From: an uncultured Lachnospiraceae bacterium
Lineage (GTDB): Bacteria; Bacillota; Clostridia; Lachnospirales; Lachnospiraceae
Length of the DNA: 64,000 nucleotides
Reading direction: 5' to 3'
Assembly (NCBI GenBank): GCA_910585825.1
Contig: CAJUEY010000013.1
Location: forward strand, 4,687 to 68,686
Below, in pieces: positions 7,688-16,733 of this stretch. The number at the start of each line of letters is the position of its first letter. The stretch's first letter is position 1. The notes under the pieces are model-generated. The model worked only from the letters and a program-made list of their open reading frames with translations. It had not been told where the DNA came from and did not search any database. Position numbers and translations under genes: made by a program.

Positions 7688-8653
7688 ATGAAGAGCAGAA
7701 TATGTGGAACAGGAAGCGCGCTTCCTGGGAAAGAAGTAACCAATGACGATCTTAGTAAGGTTCTGGAAACTTCGGACGAATGGATCAAAAGCCGGACGGG
7801 AATCTGTTCCAGGCATCTGGCAGTAGAAGAAACGCTTACAGAACTGACAGCTGAGGCCGCAGAAAAAGCGCTGCAGCAGGCTGGTATTCGGCCGGAGGAA
7901 TTGGAGCTGATCATATCCGCAACTCTTTCGGCAGACAAAATACTGCCTTCCCTTTCCTGTGAGCTGCAGAGGGAGCTTGGAGCAGTAAATGCGGCGGCAT
8001 TCGATATCAATGCCGCCTGCTCCGGATTTTTGTTTGCACTGCAGACGGCAGATGCTTATATCAAAAGCGGGCAGTACCAAAAAATTCTGGTGACCGGCGG
8101 CGAGATTTTATCCAAACTGATGGATTGGAATGACCGTTCCACATGCGTTTTATTTGGAGACGGTGCAGGAGCAGTTGTGGTAAAGGCAGATGAAACAGAT
8201 GGCATTCTTGGCAGCATACAGGGTTCAGACGGGGCCAGAGGGGATGTCCTCTCCTGTGAAAACCGCAGAAACAACAATCCCTATACTGCAAATGAGAAAG
8301 CGCTTAGTTATGTATATATGAATGGGCAGGAAGTCTACAAGTTTGCTGTGCGCACGGTACCAAAAGCAATTTGTGCGGCAGTGGAAAAAGCGGGATTTCA
8401 AATAGAGGAAATTGATTTGTTTCTGATTCATCAGGCCAATATCCGCATTATTGAGGCCGTATCCAAACGCCTGGGTGTTTCTATGGACAAATTTCCCACA
8501 AATTTGCAGAAGTGCGGCAATATATCCGCGGGAAGCGTGCCGATTCTGTTAGATTATGTAAATAGAAAAGGCATGCTGCATAAGGGAGATAAGATTGTGC
8601 TTGCCGGATTTGGCGCCGGATTAAGCTGGGGCGCATCTGTGCTGACATGGTAA
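7688..8653 (+). CDS. fabH: 3-oxoacyl-ACP synthase III
   Basis: A 321-residue initiating condensing enzyme that joins acetyl- or branched acyl-CoA to malonyl-ACP. The catalytic cysteine is in NAACSGFLFAL, histidine in LFLIHQANIRI and asparagine in KCGNISAGSVP. The N-terminus has the usual SDEWIKSRTGI. AAGGAG precedes the ATG. Its position near the end of the operon differs from the streptococcal order, where fabH comes early next to fabT; here it still neighbours the fabT-like gene. Confidence 0.95.
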   Translation: MKSRICGTGSALPGKEVTNDDLSKVLETSDEWIKSRTGICSRHLAVEETLTELTAEAAEKALQQAGIRPEELELIISATLSADKILPSLSCELQRELGAVNAAAFDINAACSGFLFALQTADAYIKSGQYQKILVTGGEILSKLMDWNDRSTCVLFGDGAGAVVVKADETDGILGSIQGSDGARGDVLSCENRRNNNPYTANEKALSYVYMNGQEVYKFAVRTVPKAICAAVEKAGFQIEEIDLFLIHQANIRIIEAVSKRLGVSMDKFPTNLQKCGNISAGSVPILLDYVNRKGMLHKGDKIVLAGFGAGLSWGASVLTW

Positions 8654-8672
8654 CACGCTGTTGGAGGTAAAT

Positions 8673-9134
8673 ATGGATACAAAGAAGAAACCGAATCCGG
8701 ATGAAGTGCTAAATGAGCTGTTAGTGAAACTGTTCAAAAATATTATGGAAATAGAAGAAAAATATCTGATTACACCGGATTTTAAAGACATCAGCGTCAA
8801 TGATATGCATATTATCGAAGCAATCGGACTCAAAGAGCCTAAAAGCATGTCTGCAGTGGCAAAGCTGATGTCTGTAACTACCGGCACATTGACAAAGTCC
8901 ATGGACGGACTTTCAGAAAAAGGATATGTCATTCGGGAACGGGGAAAGAAGGATAAACGAATTGTATTTGTATCCTTGACCGGAAAAGGCAGAAGAGCGT
9001 TTGCTCATCATGAAGGGTTTCATCGGGATATGATCTCAAAGATCAAAGATGGGATTAATGAGCAGGAGGTTGCAATTCTGATTTATGCACTGGCAAAGCT
9101 GAATGATTATTTTAACAGCATATATAAAGAGTAG
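8673..9134 (+). CDS. MarR-family transcriptional regulator, FabT-like
   Basis: A 153-residue winged-helix regulator. The helix-turn-helix lies around residues 57-84 (MSAVAKLMSVTTGTLTKSMDGLSEKGYV), and the wing contains the conserved DKRIVFVSLTGKGR. ATG 8673 follows GGAGG by five bases; an in-frame TTG at 8661 overlaps that site and is rejected. FabT proteins repress fatty acid operons when acyl-ACP is abundant. The TTTGATTATCAAA operator at the head of this operon and the gene's place at its end support the same role. This is inferred from context; MarR proteins are hard to assign by sequence alone. Confidence 0.85.
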   Translation: MDTKKKPNPDEVLNELLVKLFKNIMEIEEKYLITPDFKDISVNDMHIIEAIGLKEPKSMSAVAKLMSVTTGTLTKSMDGLSEKGYVIRERGKKDKRIVFVSLTGKGRRAFAHHEGFHRDMISKIKDGINEQEVAILIYALAKLNDYFNSIYKE

Positions 9135-9179
9135 GTTCATTTTACGCCTCATTTCATAACAGGATTTCAAAACTTTTTC

Positions 9180-9208
9180 TTGACAGGAGAAGGGAATAGC
9201 GTTATATT
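9180..9208 (+). promoter_or_regulatory. Strong SigA-type promoter
   Basis: TTGACA (9180-9185), a 17-base spacer and TATATT (9203-9208). Transcription would start near 9215. The first terminator comes only about 120 bases later, so this promoter may give a short RNA, or a leader read through into the large secreted protein gene at 9541. Confidence 0.75.
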
Positions 9209-9309
9209 ATAAATGTACATTTTTATATTTCATTTTTCATTAGATGTCGCAAAAAGTACACTTAATGAGACAGATATAAATGTACGGAAATGCATGTGAA
9301 AAGAGTAAG

Positions 9310-9336
9310 GACAGATTTTACATCTGTCTTTTTTTT
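9310..9336 (+). terminator. Terminator 1 in the leader before the secreted protein gene
   Basis: A seven-base stem (GACAGAT/ATCTGTC) with a five-base loop is followed by eight T residues. It would end transcripts from the promoter at 9180. Confidence 0.8.
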
Positions 9337-9338
9337 GC

Positions 9339-9378
9339 GCCATTTTATGGGGGATTTGCCATGAAATGGTGTTTTTTT
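9339..9378 (+). terminator. Terminator 2 in the same leader
   Basis: A GCCATTTT/GAAATGGT stem with an inner ATGG/CCAT stem is followed by seven T residues (9372-9378). Two terminators in a row just after a strong promoter suggest either tight insulation or conditional read-through. Confidence 0.6.
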
Positions 9379-9540
9379 GCGTAAAATAATTGTTTCTTTT
9401 TTTTGCCATTTCCAGTTGTCTCACATTGTGTGCTTTATGCGACAATTTTCAGAAAATAGGAAAAAGGGAGGATGGGGAAGGAAACAAGATTGAGTGAAAC
9501 AGATTAAGAAAGAAACAGGATTCAGAGAGGAGATTTGAGA

Positions 9541-12500
9541 ATGAAATTAAAAAGAATTTTAGCCGGAATTCTGACCGGGGTTATGATGATTACCGGCATT
9601 CCGGCGCTTGGACTGGAGAATGCAGCTTCGGTTCCGGTCTATGCAGATGATGTTGTTGACAGTACAGGGTCCAATATAGCATGGGATAACATTGCAAAGG
9701 ACAAAGCAGTCAAAGCATCCGGGACGCAGACAGTCAATTCCGGACAGGAAAGTACGGTGCAGGCTGCGAATGCTGTGGACGGAAATGCGGGTACAAAATG
9801 GGTGAGTGCAGATATCACTACGGCAGTGCCATCACATTATCTGACAATTGATCTTGAGGAGACAATGTCTCCCGTTGACCACATTACAGTAAAATTTGAC
9901 GGAGAGGCATGGACTTCCAAATACAAGGTGGAAACAAGCCATACCGGCAAAACGGGAAGCTGGAGAGAAGTAAAGACGCAGAATAAAGCGGATTACGAAA
10001 ATGCAGCTGAATGGATGACAAATACGTTTGATCGGAATATCAGAAACGAGAGAATGGTTTTGAGACGATATGTTCGCTTTACATTTGAAGATTTAAATGA
10101 TGCAGATGAAAATACATCAACAGGAGTGGCTGTATCAGAGATTGAGATTTATGGAACCAATCCAAAAGAGATTCAGGCTCCGATTGTAGAGATTACAAAA
10201 CCGGTAGATGGTAAATATCCGGAAATTGCAGATGTAAAGGCGTCAACAGGATCAAATTATCATACAGATCTGGCAGACAGAACGATTCCGGCATCTACGT
10301 TTATTAAAATAGGTACAGGTACCAGAACGACAGAACGCCGTGAAGTGGGAGAAGGAGCTACAAAAGAATTAGTAGACGCTCCTGTTTGGACAGGCGGAAC
10401 TGTAGCTGGCCAGCTTGAAGGAGATGAAATGTTCATAGACGAAGAAAATGGCATATATGGATTTAACTCTCCGGTACAGACACGTGGAACAGCGAATAAA
10501 TATGATGTTTGGGGAAGTGATGTTAAGGTTGTATCATTTCAGCTTTATTTGAAAAAGATGCCTGATACAGGAAAAACAATCGATGTTTTTGGAAAAAGTG
10601 ATAAATTTGCGGTACAGCTGCAGCGAAAAAACGGTAAAATTGACGGCTCAACAGGCAGTGACATAGATATGTGTGAAATAATGACATATATGCAGGGGCT
10701 TGACCAGGGAACCGATGCACAGGGACATGCGATTGAAACCTGGGCGGAAGCATGTTTTAGATTTCCTGCGTCAGAGTTTGAGAGTAACTATAAAGAACGC
10801 TGGCTGGATATATTGATTGTTGTGGATGGACAGGGTTATCAGCGTCTGTATGTGGATGGAAAATGTAATACTTATTTGAAAGAAGATGGTAAAGCTATAC
10901 CAAAAGAAGTGCCCACTGCAAAAAAACTTCAGCCATTTGCGCTTGGTTACAATCTTGCAAATTATGAGAAGGGGAACCAGGATTTTGCACAGCAGTTAGA
11001 GACCGTAAAAACACATATGTTTACGGTAGATTATGGTTATATAGCGCGGTTTAAATTTTATTCAAATGCAAATTACAATGGGACGGTAAATGCATCTGGA
11101 ACAGATATTACGGATGCCGTAACATTAAAGAACTTCAATTTCAATGCAGACAACAATCTTAAAACAATGGAAGACAGCATTGCAGCGGCTGGCGGAAACA
11201 AGAATGATGTATATGACATCATTACCAATATGCTCCAGGAAGAGATGCCGACAGCAAGAATCACCCTCTGCCCCTATAGCAGATCTACCGAATGGGAGAA
11301 GTATGTAGAAAATACAGATGGCAACGGAGGCACATGGCAAAGCTGGAAAGACTGGGATGCAAGCGCAGTCAACCGAAAATTTGCAAATGTCGGCAGTACA
11401 AAATACAGAGCGGTTACGAGACTTGTCGCAGATGAGGGATTTCTGTTCAACAGTGACGTTCGAGATCAGATGCTTGCTAATGTAGAGGCAAATGATGCAA
11501 ATGCAGTAACAACCGTAAAATTATCTGAAAAGAACAGATACCTGACAATTACAACTTATTATGGAGTAACGGGCGCGAATGATACGGCAATTCAGGATAA
11601 TATTTGCGCAATTGAGGAGCTCATTGTAGATAACGGTGAAGACGAAGAAATAAAATTAATTTATGATTCGACTCTGAATGCGGATCAGAAATCGGTGACA
11701 ATTTCGAAACCGCAGGCTATATTTGAAAAGTGTGCGCGGCATGAAAATGCGAAAGTGGATATTTCTTATGCATTAAAAGGCGGCGCACAGGAAAATGAAT
11801 ACATTAAGCTGGAAGAGCTTAGTGACGGAAGCTTAAAGATCACACCGAAAAAATCCTCCAGACTTGTAATCGGACATGTGCCGTTGGATGTAGTTGTAAC
11901 GGCTGTTTTGCAGGATGAGAATGGAAATGCAATTGAAGATCCGACTATTACAGATCCAAATAAAGATAAAACGATAAAGAAGACGGAAACCATTCGTGTA
12001 GAAGTAGACGAGCCGGCGGCAAGTGAAAACCAGAAGATTACAAGAGCGCCTGAAATTAAAATAACAGCGCCAAAAGCAGAAACTTATCCGAGAGTTGCGG
12101 ACATCAGCATATCAGAGGAAGCGGTTCATTATACCGATATCGGAGATCGCATGGAGCCGAAGGCGACATTCGTACAGCTGACAAAGAGTACAATGGATCA
12201 GTACATTGAAGAGGATAGCAGAATTACCGCTGATAATCCGGCGCAGGATGTACCGAGTACAGTTGCAGATCCGAAGATCGTTAACAAGGACGGTGTATGG
12301 GCGTATAGCGCACAGGGACAAACACCTGGACTTGAAAACAAATTTGACGTATACGGCACAGATGTAAAGGTAATCTCTTTTAAACTGTGGTTGGAGAGTT
12401 GGCCGGCGTCTGGCAAAGTAAGTGTGTTTGGAAAAGGAAGCCAGTATGCGATACAGCTGGACGGTAGTAATAAAGAATTTTTGATGTATATGGAAAATGA

Positions 12501-14748
12501 CGGAACAAAACATGACGGAACAAATCTGGGTGAAGATAATAATAGTCCGGATAAGAAAAAGCATGGATGGCCGGAAGAACGCTACAAACCAAAAGATTTG
12601 ACGGATTATGATGCCGAAACAAATCCGGACGGATTCTTAAAGAAATGGCATAATATTTTTATGGTTGTAGACGGCAAAAAATACCAGCGCTTATATGTAG
12701 ACGGAAATCCCTCTACGACAGTAACGGCAGACGAGAGAAATCAGCTTACGGCGATTGCTACAGATCAGCCGAAACAGGGGAAAAAGCCGTTTATGTTTGG
12801 CTATAATGTGGCTGACACAGATGATGCCAGCAGACCAAATTGGTGGAAACAGCTGTTTACAGAGCAGTACGGTTATATTGCAGATTTCCAGTTCTATACA
12901 AACAAGAATTACTATAATATGGTAAACGGTTCCGGCGATGATATATCCGCGGCGCAGGTGATCAGTGAGAGTCTTGCAAATGACATTGATATTACAGAAC
13001 TTGAAAAAGAACATCCGGGAAATCTGGATGCAGTGATTACAAACCTGTTTCAGACATCTAATCCCGCAGTAAATATTTCCGTAAATCCATATACGGCAAA
13101 AACGGTATGGCAGCAGAAAGATACAGAGGGCAATGTATCAGAGCCAAAACCAAAAGAAGCGTTTGGATATGCATCTGTTTACACTTCCACAACGACATTG
13201 ACTGCGCATGACGGATTTGAATTTGATCCTGCAATTACAGACAGTGTCAGACTGACTGCAGTGGCTGCGGAAGGAGATAATGCGGAAGAGCTTGAACAGC
13301 CGACGGTAGATGTGAAACTTGAGGCAAACAAAAAAGGCGAAACGAATAAGGTATTGGTAATTACGGCAACCTATGCAAAAACAGAAGCCGTTCCATGTAC
13401 CTGCGGCATTACAGCCATCACGCCCCAGGCTCCGATCGCTATAGAGATTCCGGAAGGGGCAGTATCGGCACAGTCTCCGGTTCCGGCGTTGACAGATAAA
13501 GATACGGTATTAAATGACTGTCAGGCGGAAGAGCATACCTATGGGGACGCTGAAACACGGATTTCCTATAAATACTCTGTTCCGGCGGCTTCCGGAAATA
13601 TCATTGAACTGAATGAAAGCGAAACCATTATTACGGCGAAACAGCCGGGAGAAGCGGCTATTGAGGTCAAGGCGGTATATCAGTACAAAAAAGCAGACGG
13701 CACGTGGGAAACGATTACGAACAAAGTGGGCGTTAAGGCGGAGAAGACAACCAGTATTGCAGTTACGGTGACAAAGAAAGGCGTAGCAGATCCCGGTGAT
13801 AAAACTGCATTAGGCGATGCGGCACAGAAAGCGGAACGGGATTATCCCGCAGATGCGGCGGATGATTACCAGAAAGCTGTATGGGATGAGCTGCAGGAGG
13901 CAATTGACGAAGCAAAGAGAGTGTCGGCAGATCCAAGTGCAACGGCAAACGAGGTTTTTGATGCAGCAACAAGACTGCAGAATGCAATTCATGCGCTTGC
14001 AGGGGCAAAGAGCGAAAAAGGACTCGCGAAGGATGCATTGGAAAAAGCGCTGGAAGACGCAAAAAAACTTTATGATACAAACAATGCAGATAAGGCTTAT
14101 ACGGATGCAAGCTGGAAGATATTCAAAGAAGCATACGAAAAGGCGGTAAATGAAAAAGCGACGGCAGCGGACGCTGCGGCATTGAGGAATCTGACGACAG
14201 CCTTGACAACGGCGCAGAACGGTCTTGTGAAGACAGGCGCCGATACAACCGTCAAGGACGGAACGGAACTCACCGGAGCGGACGGAACGAAATATCGGGT
14301 TGTCAGCGGAAAAGATATGACTGTCATCATTACCAAAGGCGTCGATGTGAAAACCGTAAAAGTAGGACCTACGGTCACCATCGGAAAAAATACCTTTAAG
14401 GTCATCGGCATTGGCAACGGCGCATTTACAGGTTTAAAGAAAGCAACGAAAGTGATCATCAATGCAAACGTGGCAAGCATTGGGGATCAGGCGTTTGCGA
14501 AGTCAAAGAAATTAAAGAATGTGACAATCGGAGCAAACGTTGCAACGATCGGCAAAAAAGCATTCTTCAATTGTCCGAAGCTGAGCAAGGTAATCCTGAA
14601 AGGAACGGCATTGACCAATAAGAGCTTTGGAAAACAGGCGTTCAAAAAGACAGCTAAGAAAGTAGCCGTTAAATGGGGCAAAGTAAAAGGAAAACAGCGC
14701 GCCCAGTTAAAGAAAGCTATGAAGAAAGCGGGCCTGAAGGTAAAATAA
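9541..14748 (+). CDS. Large secreted multidomain protein: discoidin-like, two lectin-like repeats, FIVAR, BspA-type LRR
   Basis: A 1735-residue exported protein. Residues 1-37 are a signal peptide (KRILAGILTGVMMITG core, cleavage near VYADD). Residues about 50-205 resemble an F5/8 type C (discoidin) sugar-binding domain. Then come two homologous units, about 210-830 and 835-1285. Each opens with APxxxIT.P....YP..AD and contains a jelly-roll segment with GYxRLYVDG- or KYQRLYVDG-type strands. Two FIVAR-like helical repeats follow (about 1419-1480 and 1490-1560). The end (about 1569-1735) holds BspA-type leucine-rich repeats (IGNGAFTGLKK, IGDQAFAKSKK, IGKKAFFNCPK) and a lysine-rich tail. No catalytic domain or LPxTG anchor is visible. 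It is probably a surface glycan or mucin binder. ATG 9541 follows AGAGGAGA; the TTG at 9535 is less likely. Confidence 0.85.
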   Translation: MKLKRILAGILTGVMMITGIPALGLENAASVPVYADDVVDSTGSNIAWDNIAKDKAVKASGTQTVNSGQESTVQAANAVDGNAGTKWVSADITTAVPSHYLTIDLEETMSPVDHITVKFDGEAWTSKYKVETSHTGKTGSWREVKTQNKADYENAAEWMTNTFDRNIRNERMVLRRYVRFTFEDLNDADENTSTGVAVSEIEIYGTNPKEIQAPIVEITKPVDGKYPEIADVKASTGSNYHTDLADRTIPASTFIKIGTGTRTTERREVGEGATKELVDAPVWTGGTVAGQLEGDEMFIDEENGIYGFNSPVQTRGTANKYDVWGSDVKVVSFQLYLKKMPDTGKTIDVFGKSDKFAVQLQRKNGKIDGSTGSDIDMCEIMTYMQGLDQGTDAQGHAIETWAEACFRFPASEFESNYKERWLDILIVVDGQGYQRLYVDGKCNTYLKEDGKAIPKEVPTAKKLQPFALGYNLANYEKGNQDFAQQLETVKTHMFTVDYGYIARFKFYSNANYNGTVNASGTDITDAVTLKNFNFNADNNLKTMEDSIAAAGGNKNDVYDIITNMLQEEMPTARITLCPYSRSTEWEKYVENTDGNGGTWQSWKDWDASAVNRKFANVGSTKYRAVTRLVADEGFLFNSDVRDQMLANVEANDANAVTTVKLSEKNRYLTITTYYGVTGANDTAIQDNICAIEELIVDNGEDEEIKLIYDSTLNADQKSVTISKPQAIFEKCARHENAKVDISYALKGGAQENEYIKLEELSDGSLKITPKKSSRLVIGHVPLDVVVTAVLQDENGNAIEDPTITDPNKDKTIKKTETIRVEVDEPAASENQKITRAPEIKITAPKAETYPRVADISISEEAVHYTDIGDRMEPKATFVQLTKSTMDQYIEEDSRITADNPAQDVPSTVADPKIVNKDGVWAYSAQGQTPGLENKFDVYGTDVKVISFKLWLESWPASGKVSVFGKGSQYAIQLDGSNKEFLMYMENDGTKHDGTNLGEDNNSPDKKKHGWPEERYKPKDLTDYDAETNPDGFLKKWHNIFMVVDGKKYQRLYVDGNPSTTVTADERNQLTAIATDQPKQGKKPFMFGYNVADTDDASRPNWWKQLFTEQYGYIADFQFYTNKNYYNMVNGSGDDISAAQVISESLANDIDITELEKEHPGNLDAVITNLFQTSNPAVNISVNPYTAKTVWQQKDTEGNVSEPKPKEAFGYASVYTSTTTLTAHDGFEFDPAITDSVRLTAVAAEGDNAEELEQPTVDVKLEANKKGETNKVLVITATYAKTEAVPCTCGITAITPQAPIAIEIPEGAVSAQSPVPALTDKDTVLNDCQAEEHTYGDAETRISYKYSVPAASGNIIELNESETIITAKQPGEAAIEVKAVYQYKKADGTWETITNKVGVKAEKTTSIAVTVTKKGVADPGDKTALGDAAQKAERDYPADAADDYQKAVWDELQEAIDEAKRVSADPSATANEVFDAATRLQNAIHALAGAKSEKGLAKDALEKALEDAKKLYDTNNADKAYTDASWKIFKEAYEKAVNEKATAADAAALRNLTTALTTAQNGLVKTGADTTVKDGTELTGADGTKYRVVSGKDMTVIITKGVDVKTVKVGPTVTIGKNTFKVIGIGNGAFTGLKKATKVIINANVASIGDQAFAKSKKLKNVTIGANVATIGKKAFFNCPKLSKVILKGTALTNKSFGKQAFKKTAKKVAVKWGKVKGKQRAQLKKAMKKAGLKVK

Positions 14749-14866
14749 ATACAGATGGCCGACAATCGGACAGATTTTAGAGGGCCAAAAGCATACTAAA
14801 AAAGTTTTTGTATATGCTGTAATGCCGATAGGCAAAAGATATGACAGTTCCATGTGAACATAGAAT

Positions 14867-14912
14867 GAATCCCCAAACTGTAGCAGCGTACAGTCTGGGG
14901 ATTCTTCTTTTC
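14867..14912 (+). terminator. Terminator after the large secreted protein gene
   Basis: Long stem GAATCCCCAAACTGTA paired with TACAGTCTGGGGATTC (one mismatch, six-base loop), followed by a T-rich run. It lies about 120 bases after the stop codon. Confidence 0.8.
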
Positions 14913-14939
14913 TTGAAAAGCTTTATTAAAATATATTCC

Positions 14940-14990
14940 TTGACATAGATAGATTCCCGATATATTATATAGATATCCGATATATAGAAC
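14940..14990 (+). promoter_or_regulatory. Promoter and probable PadR operator
   Basis: TTGACA (14940-14945), 17 bases, TATTAT (14963-14968). The region contains two CCGATATAT units about 22 bases apart (near 14957 and 14978), covering the -10 box and the start site. Such AT-alternating repeats are usual at autoregulated PadR promoters; the assignment here is inferred from position. Confidence 0.6.
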
Positions 14991-15012
14991 ATCTACATAA
15001 GGAGGGATCAAT

Positions 15013-15345
15013 ATGAAGGTTGATAAAACATTAACCTCCGGAAGCACGGCAATGCTTTTGCTTAAATTGCTTTCGGAAAAAGATATGTACGGGTATGAGA
15101 TGATTGAGACATTGCGGCGACGTTCCGAGAATGTCTTTGAGCTGAAGGCGGGAACTTTATATCCATTGCTGCACCAGATGCAGGAGAAAGGATTTCTGAC
15201 TTCCTACGAAAAGGAGGCGCCTCCAAAAGTGCGCAAATATTACAGCATTACAAAAGAGGGCGGAAAACAGTTGGAAAAAAAGGCGGCGGAATGGAGTGAG
15301 TACGCGGATGCGGTCACAAAAGTTCTGACCTTGGAGGTGGAGTGA
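15013..15345 (+). CDS. PadR-family transcriptional regulator
   Basis: A 110-residue winged-helix repressor. The N-terminal domain has MLLLKLLSEKDMYGYEMIETL and the wing has GTLYPLLHQMQEKGFLTSY...RKYYSITKEGGKQLE, both standard for PadR. It is the short PadR-s2 type with only a brief C-terminal helix. AGGAGG precedes the ATG. The stop shares one base with the ATG of the next gene, so it is co-translated with the SEDS membrane protein. PadR genes paired with membrane proteins usually repress their own operon in response to cell-envelope stress or drugs. Confidence 0.93.
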   Translation: MKVDKTLTSGSTAMLLLKLLSEKDMYGYEMIETLRRRSENVFELKAGTLYPLLHQMQEKGFLTSYEKEAPPKVRKYYSITKEGGKQLEKKAAEWSEYADAVTKVLTLEVE

Positions 15346-16733
15346 TGGAAGAATATATAAAGGTTTTACTGGAACAGATCCGGTGTAAAAAAGCACATCC
15401 CATGATTGAGGAGGAAATCCGAAACCATATCGAAGAACAGACCGCAGCGAATATGGAGGCGGGGATGGCAAAAGAGCAGGCAGTGCGGGAGGCGGTTTTG
15501 GATATGGGAGATCCGGTGGAAACCGGTGTGGCATTGGACGGAATTCACAGGCCGCAGATCGCATGGGATATGATTCTGCTTATGGCAGTCATCAGTCTGA
15601 TCAGCGTTGCAATTCACATTGTGATCAGTATGGGAGCCGAAGAAATCGGTGCGCAGTCGCAACATCTGTATGTGATGCGGTCCATAGAATACGTGGGAAT
15701 CGGGTTTTTACTGATGCTTATAGTTTATCGCCTTGATTACAGCATCCTTGGAAAATACGGAAAACTCTGCGCTTTTGTTTTTTTGGCGGGAGCGCTGTTT
15801 TTCACCTGGAATATGGTGACGTCGGCGCAGCTGGTGATCGGAACGTCGTCCGTAAACGGACAGTCTTATATAAGCATGGGGGCAATGCTGCTTTCCCCGA
15901 AAAACTTTACGTTTCTCTATGTGCCCGTATATGGAGCAGTGTTATATCAGTATCGTAAAACGGGATGGAAGGGAATCATTGGCGCATTGCTGTTTCTGGC
16001 GGTTCCGGTGTGGTTTGTCTGGCATATTCCGTGCGTTTGCGCCGCGGTGCAGCTGCTTGTGATCTTGTCGGTAATGCTTACGGCAGCCGTTATAAAAGAC
16101 TGGTTTCTGGTTCCGAAAAAGATTTTTTTAAGCATGTATTGGGGAATGATGCTCCTTCTGCCGGCTGCTATAACGTTTCTGGCAGTCAATGGCCGGCTGT
16201 TTGCACCGTATCAGCAGATGAGAATACAGATGTTTTTAAATGGAAACAGCAGAGAATCGGATTATATAGGCAGGATGCTTTCGGAATATCTGGCAGGCAG
16301 CCGGATATTTGGAAACAGCGAAATGGAAATGGCGGGCCATCTGCCGAATTATTACAGTGATTATATTCTGACGTTTTTATCCGGCTATTTCGGAATTGCG
16401 GCGGCATGCGCAATCTGCATTCTAATCTGCGTCATTGCCGCAAAGGCCTTTCGGATTTCTTTTGGGCAGAGCAATCAGCTCGGCATGATGATCGGCATGG
16501 GGTGCAGTCTGACATTGTTTTCAAATACCGTAATAAATGTAGCCGAAAATTTCAGACTGCTGCCCACTACGGAAAGCTTTCTTCCGTTCTTTTCCCATAA
16601 CGGAAGCGGAATCATTGTAAGCTATATTCTGATCGGATTTGTATTGAGCGTCTATCGGTATAAGAATATTCCGGTTTCTTTTCACGGCGAACCGCGGAGC
16701 CTTCTGCGCGTCCGGCGGAAGGAAAACTGCTAA
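15345..16733 (+). CDS. SEDS-family (FtsW/RodA/SpoVE-like) membrane protein with N-terminal helical prefix
   Basis: A 462-residue protein. Residues 1-75 are a soluble helical prefix (EEEIRNHIEEQT...AVLDMGDP) of the kind seen in permeases encoded next to PadR. The rest has about ten membrane segments. The C-terminal LPTTESFLPFFSHNGSGIIVSY matches the SEDS signature (normally LPxTGxPLPFxSxGGSS), with E and H substitutions. SEDS proteins are peptidoglycan glycosyltransferases working with a class B PBP; no PBP gene is nearby, so the substrate and partner are unknown. The gene ends with a 4-base overlap with the convergent LiaF-like gene. Confidence 0.82.
   Translation: MEEYIKVLLEQIRCKKAHPMIEEEIRNHIEEQTAANMEAGMAKEQAVREAVLDMGDPVETGVALDGIHRPQIAWDMILLMAVISLISVAIHIVISMGAEEIGAQSQHLYVMRSIEYVGIGFLLMLIVYRLDYSILGKYGKLCAFVFLAGALFFTWNMVTSAQLVIGTSSVNGQSYISMGAMLLSPKNFTFLYVPVYGAVLYQYRKTGWKGIIGALLFLAVPVWFVWHIPCVCAAVQLLVILSVMLTAAVIKDWFLVPKKIFLSMYWGMMLLLPAAITFLAVNGRLFAPYQQMRIQMFLNGNSRESDYIGRMLSEYLAGSRIFGNSEMEMAGHLPNYYSDYILTFLSGYFGIAAACAICILICVIAAKAFRISFGQSNQLGMMIGMGCSLTLFSNTVINVAENFRLLPTTESFLPFFSHNGSGIIVSYILIGFVLSVYRYKNIPVSFHGEPRSLLRVRRKENC

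Larger units (their letters stand above)
9245..9444. repeat. 200-bp segment bounded by 28-bp imperfect inverted sequences (TGTCGCA...TGCGACA)
   Basis: The left unit (9245-9272) starts TGTCGCAAAAAGTACAC and ends TGAGACA. The right unit (9417-9444) starts TGTCTCA and ends GTGTGCTTTATGCGACA. Reversed, the right unit matches the left in about 22 of 28 positions. Each unit is also internally dyad-symmetric. Between them lie two terminators. I see no target duplication at the flanks. It could be a pair of protein operators, a small element with TGT/ACA ends, or two RNA arms. Confidence 0.5.

Noticed and set aside
9215..9336. Cyclic-di-GMP or other known riboswitch in the leader before 9541
   Set aside because: No known riboswitch core motif could be found; only simple terminators and the 28-bp inverted units are visible.
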